NCBI GenBank assembly: GCA_934130485.1
Contig: CAKOYE010000033.1
Coordinates: forward strand, 1-12,371
Origin: an uncultured Bacilli bacterium
GTDB taxonomy: Bacteria > Bacillota_I > Bacilli_A > RF39 > UBA660
Length of the DNA stretch: 12,371 nucleotides
Direction of reading: 5' to 3'
Shown: positions 6,230 through 12,371 of the stretch, in pieces
Numbering within the stretch: the stretch's first letter is position 1
Layout of the letters: each line of letters begins with the position of its first letter
Notes under the pieces: generated by a model
The model's input: only the letters and a program-made list of their open reading frames with translations
Told to the model about the DNA's origin: nothing
Databases searched by the model: none
Program-made: the position numbers and the translations under genes

Positions 6230-7375
6230 ATGATTTTAAAACAGCTAAGTGTTAAAAATTTTCGTAATTATAGTGATACAAATTTGTCATTAAGTCCTGG
6301 AATTAATATTTTTTATGGAAATAATGCCCAAGGAAAGACTAATTTATTAGAAAGTATATACTATTTAAGTTTTACAAAATCACATAGATCTTTTATTGAT
6401 AATAATTTAATTAAGAATGGCGAAAAATTTTTAAAAATAACTGGAATAATGAAAGATAATAATATATTTGATACAAAATTAGAAATTTTTTTAAACAATG
6501 AAAAAAAACAAATTTTTATTGATGATAATTTATATAAAAAAGTTAGTGAATATATATCTAAGTTAAATATAATTATTTTTTATCCTGAAGATTTAGACAT
6601 AATTAAAGGCTCTCCTAATATACGTAGAAGATATATTAATTCAGAAATTAGTCAGTTTGATGAAAATTATCTTGTTGTTTTAAATAATTTTAGAAAGGTT
6701 CAAAAATTAAGAAATGACTATTTAAAAAAAATAAATAGTTTTTATGATTATGATAATCAATATTTATCTATTATTAATGATTATTTTATAAAACAAGCAA
6801 TATTGATTTATAGATTAAGAGATAAATTTATTAATAAATTAAATGAAATAGTACCAAGTATTTTTTTTGATTTAACTAAATTAAGTGGTTTTCATATAAA
6901 ATATATTAATAATTTTAATATAGAAAATTTTGATTCTATATCTGATCAAGAGTTAACGGAACTTTTTCTTGAAAAATTTGAGCGTAATTTTGATTCAGAA
7001 GTAAAAATTAAAAGTTCAATGTTTGGTCCTCATAAAGATGATATTGAATTTTACTTAGATAATCTAAATTTAAAAAATTATGGTTCACAAGGTCAACAAA
7101 GACTTGCTATTTTGTCGATTAAACTAGCAAGTGTGGAAATTTTAAAACAAATAAAGAATGATACACCAATTTTACTTTTGGATGATGTATTTAGTGAATT
7201 GGATGATGAGAAAAAAAATCATTTATTAAAGTATATTGATAATAATATTCAAACAATTATAACGACAACTGATTTAAAAAGTATTGATAATTCTATTAAA
7301 AAAAAGGCAAAGCTATTTGAAATAGAAAATGGCAACATTATATGCGAAAAGATGGAGGTAGATGGTAATGAATAA
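6230..7375 (+). CDS. recF: DNA replication and repair protein RecF
   Basis: 381 residues, normal for RecF. It opens with ILKQLSVKNFRNYSD, has Walker A GNNAQGKT (30-37), the ABC-type signature GSQGQQR (285-291) and Walker B LLLDD ending at D318-D319, followed by VFSELD. RecF is an SMC-like ATPase that, with RecO and RecR, loads RecA at single-strand gaps. The ATG at 6230 is preceded by AAAGAGG. It probably begins a recF-gyrB-gyrA transcript, since its 3' end overlaps gyrB by a few bases. If the neighbouring ComK drives competence, RecF could also support recombination of incoming DNA, but its place here is simply the conserved origin order. Confidence 0.97.
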   Translation: MILKQLSVKNFRNYSDTNLSLSPGINIFYGNNAQGKTNLLESIYYLSFTKSHRSFIDNNLIKNGEKFLKITGIMKDNNIFDTKLEIFLNNEKKQIFIDDNLYKKVSEYISKLNIIIFYPEDLDIIKGSPNIRRRYINSEISQFDENYLVVLNNFRKVQKLRNDYLKKINSFYDYDNQYLSIINDYFIKQAILIYRLRDKFINKLNEIVPSIFFDLTKLSGFHIKYINNFNIENFDSISDQELTELFLEKFERNFDSEVKIKSSMFGPHKDDIEFYLDNLNLKNYGSQGQQRLAILSIKLASVEILKQIKNDTPILLLDDVFSELDDEKKNHLLKYIDNNIQTIITTTDLKSIDNSIKKKAKLFEIENGNIICEKMEVDGNE

Positions 7376-9296
7376 TGAAAATAATGGACATTATGATGCG
7401 TCGGATATTCAAGTTTTAGAAGGTCTTGAAGCTGTAAGAAAAAGACCTGGTATGTATATTGGTACAACTGATGTTAAAGGTTTGCATCATTTAGTATGGG
7501 AAATTGTTGATAACTCAATAGATGAAGCATTAGCTGGGTTTTGTAATAATATTGAAATAATTATCAATAAAGATAATTCGATAACTGTTAAAGATAATGG
7601 TCGTGGAATTCCTGTTGGTGTTCATCCTAAAACTGGTATTTCAACAGTTGAAACAGTTTATACAGTACTTCACGCTGGTGGAAAATTTGGCGGAGGCGGG
7701 TATAAGGTTTCTGGTGGATTACACGGAGTTGGAGCAAGTGTAGTTAATGCTTTATCTAAATGGGTTGTTGTAACTGTTTATAAAGATGGTAAAATTTATG
7801 AAACTAAGTTTGAAAATGGTGGAAAAACAGTTCAAAAATTAACTGTTATAGGTGATTGTGAATTAAATAGAACTGGTACAACAGTAACATTTAAACCAGA
7901 TCCTGATATTTTTGATACTGATATATATGATTATGAAACTTTGAAAACTAGAACAAGAGAGTTAGCTTTTTTAAATAAAGGTTTAAAATTAACTTTACGT
8001 GATGATAGGGATTTAGAAGATACGACTGGTGAGGTATTCCATTATGAAGGTGGAATCAGTGAATATGTTAAATACTTGAATAAAAATAAAACTCCAATTC
8101 ACAATCAAATTATTCATTTAGAAGGAGAAGAAGATGGAATTATATTTGAAGTTGCTATGCAATATAATTCTGGTTATTCTGATAGTATTTATTCATTTGT
8201 TAACAATATTAATACTCATGATGGAGGAACACATGAGGAAGGGGTTAGAAGAGCATTAACTCGTATTATTAATAATTATGCAAGAAAAACTAATATGTTA
8301 AAAGAAAAAGATGATTCATTAACAGGTGATGATGTCAAAGAAGGTTTAACAATGATTGTTTCTTGTAAACATCCTAATCCTCAGTTTGAAGGTCAAACAA
8401 AAGGTCGTTTAGGTAATTCTGAGGTTAGAAAACTTGCTGATAATGTATTTTCAGCAGGATTTGATAGATTTTTAATGGAAAATCCTGATGAGGCTAAAAT
8501 TATTGTTGAAAAGACGATGACTGCTGCAAGAGCTAGAGTAGCTGCCAAAAAGGCAAGAGAGTTAACACGTAGAAAAAGTGATTTAGATGTTGTTAATTTT
8601 GGTGGAAAATTAGTTGATTGTAAAGATAAAGATCCAAAAATTTGTGAAATATTTCTAGTCGAAGGGGATAGTGCCGGAGGATCTGCTATAAAGGGTAGAA
8701 ATTCAATGACTCAAGCAATTCTTCCTTTAAGAGGTAAAATATTAAATGTTGAAAAGGCAAGAATGGATAGGGCTTTATCTAATGAGGAAATTAGAACAAT
8801 TATTACAGCTTTTGGAACAGGAATAGGTGCAGAATTTGACTTGAATAAACTTAGATATCATAAAATTATTATTATGACCGATGCCGATGTTGATGGGTCA
8901 CATATTAGAGTTTTATTATTAACTTTGTTTTATAGATTTTTTAGACCAATTGTTGAAGCTGGTCACGTATATGCAGCGCAACCTCCATTATTTTGTATTA
9001 AACACGGAAAAACTACTAAATATGTTTTAAATGAAGAGGAAAGAGATAGTTATTTAGCATCATTAAATCCTAACACAAAGTATTTAATTTTCCGTATGAA
9101 AGGTTTAGGAGAGATGGATGCTGAAGAACTTAATGAAACAACAATGGATATTAATACTAGAATTTTAAGAAAAATAACAGTTGACGATTTAATTGCGGCA
9201 GATGCAATATTCTCTAAATTAATGGGTGATGAAGTAGAACCAAGAAGAGAATTTATTGAACAAAATGCTGTTTATGTAGAAAATTTGGATATATAG
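7368..9296 (+). CDS. gyrB: DNA gyrase subunit B
   Basis: 642 residues from the ATG at 7368. An in-frame ATG at 7362 exists, but it sits only 3 nt after the GGAGG site (7354-7358), while 7368 has 9 nt, so the later start is preferred. The GHKL ATPase domain shows EIVDNSIDEALAG, VKDNGRGIP and SGGLHGVGASVVNALS. The TOPRIM domain shows EGDSAGGSA (from E432) and the metal-binding DADVDGSH (505-512). With GyrA it forms the A2B2 enzyme that introduces negative supercoils using ATP. Length and place beside gyrA mark it as GyrB and not ParE. The start overlaps the recF stop by 8 bp, and the TAG stop runs straight into the gyrA ribosome binding site. Confidence 0.97.
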   Translation: MNNENNGHYDASDIQVLEGLEAVRKRPGMYIGTTDVKGLHHLVWEIVDNSIDEALAGFCNNIEIIINKDNSITVKDNGRGIPVGVHPKTGISTVETVYTVLHAGGKFGGGGYKVSGGLHGVGASVVNALSKWVVVTVYKDGKIYETKFENGGKTVQKLTVIGDCELNRTGTTVTFKPDPDIFDTDIYDYETLKTRTRELAFLNKGLKLTLRDDRDLEDTTGEVFHYEGGISEYVKYLNKNKTPIHNQIIHLEGEEDGIIFEVAMQYNSGYSDSIYSFVNNINTHDGGTHEEGVRRALTRIINNYARKTNMLKEKDDSLTGDDVKEGLTMIVSCKHPNPQFEGQTKGRLGNSEVRKLADNVFSAGFDRFLMENPDEAKIIVEKTMTAARARVAAKKARELTRRKSDLDVVNFGGKLVDCKDKDPKICEIFLVEGDSAGGSAIKGRNSMTQAILPLRGKILNVEKARMDRALSNEEIRTIITAFGTGIGAEFDLNKLRYHKIIIMTDADVDGSHIRVLLLTLFYRFFRPIVEAGHVYAAQPPLFCIKHGKTTKYVLNEEERDSYLASLNPNTKYLIFRMKGLGEMDAEELNETTMDINTRILRKITVDDLIAADAIFSKLMGDEVEPRREFIEQNAVYVENLDI

Positions 9297-9306
9297 GAGG
9301 TGAAGT

Positions 9307-11754
9307 ATGGATCATAGTAGAGATAGATTACAAGAAAATAATATTGTCGAAGAAGTTAAATCATCATTTTTGGAATATTCAATGAGTGTTATTGTTGCTC
9401 GTGCACTTCCTGATTTAAGAGATGGTTTAAAACCTGTTCATCGTAGAATTTTATGGTCAATGTATGAATCTGGTTATACACCAGATAAACCACATAAAAA
9501 ATCAGCTCGTATTGTTGGAGATGTTATGGGTAAATACCACCCACACGGTGATTCTTCAATTTATGAAGCAATGGTTAGAATGGCTCAAGATTTTAATTAT
9601 AGACATATGCTTGTTGATGGTCACGGAAATTTTGGTAATATCGAAGGATATGGTGCAGCAGCAATGCGTTATACCGAATCTAGATTATCAAAGATTTCTC
9701 TTGAACTAGTTAGGGATATAAATAAAGACACTGTAAATTTTATTCCAAACTTTGACGAAAGTGAGAAAGAACCAGCTGTTTTACCTTCTAGATTTCCTAA
9801 TATTTTAGTTAATGGTACAATGGGTATTGCTGTTGGTATGGCAACTAATATCCCACCACATAATCTCGGAGAAGTTATTGATGGCTGCATTGCGTATATC
9901 GATAATCACGATATTGATACATTAGAATTGATGCAATATATTAAGGGTCCTGATTTTCCAACTGGTGGAATAATATTAGGTAATAGTGGTATAAAGAAGG
10001 CTTATGAAACAGGTCGTGGAACTATTACTATAAGAAGTAAAGCAAGAATAGAAGAAAAAGATGGAAAAAATCTTATAATTATTGATGAAGTGCCTTATGG
10101 CGTTAATACTATGGAATTAAAAAATAAGGTTGCTGAATTAGTTCATAATAAAACAATTGAAGGAATTTCTGATTATCATACTGATTTAAAGGAAGGAATT
10201 AAAATTACAATTACTTTAAAAAGAGATGCTAATCCTCAAGTTGTTTTAAATAATTTATATAAGCACACACAATTTCAAACAAATTATGGAATTATTTTCT
10301 TAATGCTTGATAATGGTGTACCAAAAACTTTAGGACTTAAAGATATTATTGTTAAGTATATTGATTATCAAAAGGAAATAATAATAAGAAGAACTAAATT
10401 TGATTTAAATAAATGTGAAGCACGTGTTCATATATTAGAAGGTTTAAAAATTGCTCTAGATAATATTGATGAGGTTATTAAAATTATCAAATCTTCTAAA
10501 ACAGATGAAATAGCTAAAGAACAATTAACTTCTAAATTTAAACTAGATGCTATTCAATGTGAAGCTATCTTAGAAATGAAATTAAGAAGGTTAACTGGAT
10601 TAGAGAAGGATAAGATTGAACTAGAACTTAAAGATTTATTACAACGTATTGAAGAATTAAAATCTATTTTAGGATCAGAACAGAAGGTTTTAGATATTAT
10701 TAAACTGGAATTAACAGAAATAAAAGATAAATATAGTGATGAAAGAAGAACACATATTGATATGACAGCTGTGGATTATATAGAAGATGAATCTTTAATT
10801 CCTGTTGAAGATATAATTGTTACGTTAACAAATAAAGGATACATTAAACGTATTACTAGCGAAACATATCGTTCACAAAATCGTGGAGGAATGGGAATCA
10901 AAGGTATGACAACTAATGAAGAAGATTTTGTTGAAAAAATGATTTCTTTAACTACTCATGATAATCTTTTATTCTTTACTAATAAAGGTAAAGTATATCG
11001 TATGAAAGGATACGAAATTCCAGTATTTAGTAGGCAATCAAAAGGTTTACCAATAATTAATTTATTACAGATTGATAAAGATGAATGTATAAAAGCTATG
11101 TTGAAGGTATCAAAAAATGACAAAAACAAATGTTTGGTTTTCTGTACTCTAAATGGTATAGTTAAAAAGACAATATTGTCAGAATTTGAAAATATAAGGA
11201 ATACTGGTAAGATTGCTATTACTCTTCGTGATGATGATGAGTTACTTGATGTACAGTTAGCTGATAGTGACGATGATGTTTTAATAGCTTCTTCTAATGG
11301 TAGAATGATAAGATTTAATCAACAAGAATTACGTTTGATGGGAAGAACTGCATCAGGCGTTAAAGGAATTGATGTTGATGATGGTAAATGTGTTGGTTGT
11401 GAAATAGGCAAAACTAATAGTGAAGTTTTAGTTGTTACAGAAAACGGTTACGGTAAGCGAACTAATATAGAGGAATATAGAATTACTCATAGAGGTAGTA
11501 AAGGTGTTAAAGCACTTAATGTAACTGAAAAAAATGGTAATATTATTGCTTTTAAAATTATTCTTGAAAATAAAGATTTAATGATAATTACAAATAATGG
11601 TATTATTATTAGACTTCCTATTGAGCAAATATCCCAATCTGGACGTGTAGCTCAAGGTGTTAAATTGATTAATCTTAAAGATAATCAAAAAGTTAGTAAT
11701 ATTGCAATTGTAGAGAAAGATGAAAAAAATGTTTCTGTTGAAGAAGATAATTAG
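9307..11754 (+). CDS. gyrA: DNA gyrase subunit A
   Basis: 815 residues, typical of GyrA. The breakage-reunion domain carries the catalytic tyrosine Y122 (AAAMRYTESRLSKI), which forms the covalent link to cleaved DNA. The quinolone-determining region is GKYHPHGDSSIYEAM, with S83 and E87, the residues usually found in quinolone-susceptible Gram-positive gyrases. The C-terminal beta-pinwheel has a GyrA box, QNRGGMG (524-530), a variant of QRRGGKG; this supports gyrase over topoisomerase IV. The ATG at 9307 follows GGAGGTG 10 bp past gyrB, so the two are co-transcribed and made together. The end is acidic (VEEDN). An intrinsic terminator wraps the stop codon, and the parS repeat array begins about 30 bp later. 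Confidence 0.97.
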   Translation: MDHSRDRLQENNIVEEVKSSFLEYSMSVIVARALPDLRDGLKPVHRRILWSMYESGYTPDKPHKKSARIVGDVMGKYHPHGDSSIYEAMVRMAQDFNYRHMLVDGHGNFGNIEGYGAAAMRYTESRLSKISLELVRDINKDTVNFIPNFDESEKEPAVLPSRFPNILVNGTMGIAVGMATNIPPHNLGEVIDGCIAYIDNHDIDTLELMQYIKGPDFPTGGIILGNSGIKKAYETGRGTITIRSKARIEEKDGKNLIIIDEVPYGVNTMELKNKVAELVHNKTIEGISDYHTDLKEGIKITITLKRDANPQVVLNNLYKHTQFQTNYGIIFLMLDNGVPKTLGLKDIIVKYIDYQKEIIIRRTKFDLNKCEARVHILEGLKIALDNIDEVIKIIKSSKTDEIAKEQLTSKFKLDAIQCEAILEMKLRRLTGLEKDKIELELKDLLQRIEELKSILGSEQKVLDIIKLELTEIKDKYSDERRTHIDMTAVDYIEDESLIPVEDIIVTLTNKGYIKRITSETYRSQNRGGMGIKGMTTNEEDFVEKMISLTTHDNLLFFTNKGKVYRMKGYEIPVFSRQSKGLPIINLLQIDKDECIKAMLKVSKNDKNKCLVFCTLNGIVKKTILSEFENIRNTGKIAITLRDDDELLDVQLADSDDDVLIASSNGRMIRFNQQELRLMGRTASGVKGIDVDDGKCVGCEIGKTNSEVLVVTENGYGKRTNIEEYRITHRGSKGVKALNVTEKNGNIIAFKIILENKDLMIITNNGIIIRLPIEQISQSGRVAQGVKLINLKDNQKVSNIAIVEKDEKNVSVEEDN

Positions 11755-11767
11755 TTATCTTCTTTTT
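11741..11767 (+). terminator. Intrinsic terminator overlapping the gyrA stop codon
   Basis: A perfect 10-bp stem (AAGAAGATAA 11741-11750 / TTATCTTCTT 11755-11764) encloses the loop TTAG, which contains the gyrA TAG stop. A T-run follows. Transcripts would end just before the parS array, keeping it largely untranscribed from this side. Confidence 0.75.
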
Positions 11768-11787
11768 ATTTGGTGATAAATTATCTA

Positions 11788-11803
11788 TGTTTCACGTGAA
11801 ACA
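11788..11803. promoter_or_regulatory. parS site 1
   Basis: TGTTTCACGTGAAACA, an exact match to the consensus. Only this copy is extended on both sides (TATCTA left, TAGATA right) into a perfect 28-bp palindrome at 11782-11809. Confidence 0.92.
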
Positions 11804-11870
11804 TAGATATAAAAATAAAATATATAGAAAATAAAATGCAAATTGATAATTAAAATAATAAAAAGAACAA

Positions 11871-11886
11871 TGTTCCACGTGAAACA
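11871..11886. promoter_or_regulatory. parS site 2
   Basis: TGTTCCACGTGAAACA, an exact match to the consensus with C at the free fifth position. It starts 83 bp after site 1. Confidence 0.92.
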
Positions 11887-11953
11887 TAGATATAAAAACA
11901 AAATATATAGAAAATAAAATGTAAATTAATAATTGAAATAATAATAAAAACAA

Positions 11954-11969
11954 TGTTCCACGTGAAACA
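11954..11969. promoter_or_regulatory. parS site 3
   Basis: TGTTCCACGTGAAACA, an exact match to the consensus, starting 83 bp after site 2. Confidence 0.92.
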
Positions 11970-12038
11970 TAGATATAGAAATAAAAAATATATAGAAAAT
12001 AAAATGTAAATTGATAATTAGAATAATAAAATAAACAA

Positions 12039-12054
12039 TGTTTCACGTGAAACA
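12039..12054. promoter_or_regulatory. parS site 4
   Basis: TGTTTCACGTGAAACA, an exact match to the consensus, starting 85 bp after site 3. Confidence 0.92.
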
Positions 12055-12123
12055 TAGAAATAGAAATATAAAATATATAGAAAATAAAATATAAATTGAT
12101 AATTAGAATAACAAAATAAACAA

Positions 12124-12139
12124 TGTTTCACGTGAAATA
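12124..12139. promoter_or_regulatory. parS site 5, one mismatch
   Basis: TGTTTCACGTGAAATA. The 15th base is T in place of C, which breaks the outer symmetry. The CACGTG core is intact, so binding may be weakened and not lost. It starts 85 bp after site 4. Confidence 0.8.
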
Positions 12140-12208
12140 TAGATATAGAAATATAAAATATATAAAAAATAAAATGTAAGCTGATAATTGAAATAATAAA
12201 ATAAACAA

Positions 12209-12224
12209 TGTTTCACGTGAAACA
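12209..12224. promoter_or_regulatory. parS site 6
   Basis: TGTTTCACGTGAAACA, an exact match to the consensus, starting 85 bp after site 5. Confidence 0.92.
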
Positions 12225-12292
12225 TAGATATAGAAATAAAATATATAGAAAACAAAATGCAAATTGATAATTAAAATAATAAAAAAAAACAA

Positions 12293-12308
12293 TGTTCCAC
12301 GTGAAACA
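12293..12308. promoter_or_regulatory. parS site 7
   Basis: TGTTCCACGTGAAACA, an exact match to the consensus, starting 84 bp after site 6. The spacer after it runs to the window end, where an eighth site would be expected at about 12377. Confidence 0.92.
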
Positions 12309-12371
12309 TAGATATAAAAATAAAATATATAGAAAATAAAATGCAAATTGATAATTAAAATAATAAAAAAA

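Larger units (their letters stand above)
11782..12371. repeat. Tandem parS array: head-to-tail 83-85 bp repeats, each with a ParB site
   Basis: The last 590 bp of the window are non-coding and built of seven units starting at 11788, 11871, 11954, 12039, 12124, 12209 and 12293. Unit lengths are 83, 83, 85, 85, 85 and 84, and the seventh is cut by the window end. Each unit is a 16-bp parS palindrome followed by about 68 bp of A-rich spacer with a conserved core (TATATAGAAAATAAAATG and close variants). Units 1 and 7 are almost identical. The 16-mer equals the Bacillus Spo0J/ParB consensus TGTTNCACGTGAAACA. ParB-CTP clamps load at such sites and recruit ParA and SMC to segregate origins. Repeats and sites are seen directly; centromere function is inferred. 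Neither parA nor parB is in the window. Confidence 0.93.

Noticed and set aside
7362..7367. Upstream ATG as the gyrB start
   Set aside because: It is only 3 nt from the GGAGG site; the ATG at 7368 has normal spacing. The protein differs by two residues only.
10416..10431. Another CACGTG-centred site inside gyrA
   Set aside because: Only the central hexamer matches parS; the flanking bases (TGAAG / TTCAT) do not. It is coding sequence in gyrA.
11792..12346. Two minus-strand open frames (87 and 72 codons) rich in F, Y, I and L across the right end
   Set aside because: They are read through the parS repeats: the peptides repeat a FHVKH/YVSRGT segment that is simply the translated parS palindrome. 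There is no ribosome binding site, and the A-rich spacer explains the open frames.
11782..12371. CRISPR array
   Set aside because: The regular 83-85 bp spacing looks array-like, but the spacers are near-identical copies and not unique sequences, and the constant palindrome is the known parS site.

Overview
This window is the chromosomal replication-origin region of a very AT-rich, low-GC Gram-positive bacterium, most likely an uncultured or host-associated member of the Bacilli. The evidence is the diverging core gene order: leftward rpmH-rnpA-yidC-jag and rightward dnaA-dnaN-(comK)-recF-gyrB-gyrA. A YidC with a lipoprotein signal, a ComK-family protein and AGGAGG-type ribosome binding sites all point the same way. 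Tryptophan is encoded by TGG, and every visible stop is TAA or TAG, so the standard code fits. The precise lineage cannot be fixed from this sequence.

Left arm (minus strand). A cut-off HD-domain protein (1-492) with its own promoter follows the jag terminator. Jag/KhpB, YidC and RnpA overlap by 11-13 bp and look translationally coupled. RpmH heads the cluster behind a perfect TTGACA-17 bp-TATAAT promoter, and a hairpin terminator separates rpmH from rnpA. The usual mnmE-mnmG-rsmG-noc-parA-parB block does not follow jag here.

Origin. The rpmH-dnaA and dnaA-dnaN gaps both carry candidate DnaA boxes. Their forms are TTTTGCACA, TTTTGAACA, TTATGAACA and TTATTAACA, not the canonical TTATCCACA. 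The best group is two abutting boxes at 4309-4326 followed by an AT-rich stretch with trinucleotide periodicity. DnaA itself has a changed recognition motif, GGKNHTTV where GGRDHTTV is usual, which may be linked to the altered boxes.

Right arm (plus strand). dnaA and dnaN are followed by a strong terminator and then a lone 149-residue ComK-family gene, in the place where Bacilli usually carry the small S4-domain gene yaaA. This ComK ends before the region that in B. subtilis holds the MecA-binding degron. It has its own terminator. recF then starts from an extended -10 promoter and overlaps gyrB, and gyrA follows 10 bp after gyrB. There is no remB/yaaB gene between recF and gyrB.

Right end. 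Directly after the gyrA terminator lies a tandem array of 83-85 bp repeats. Each unit begins with a 16-bp ParB/Spo0J-binding parS site (TGTTYCACGTGAAACA). Seven sites are visible and the array runs off the window. Chromosomal parS sites are normally scattered single copies. Here they form a head-to-tail, helically phased centromere-like block about 9 kb from oriC, resembling plasmid F sopC in design. This is the most unusual element in the window.
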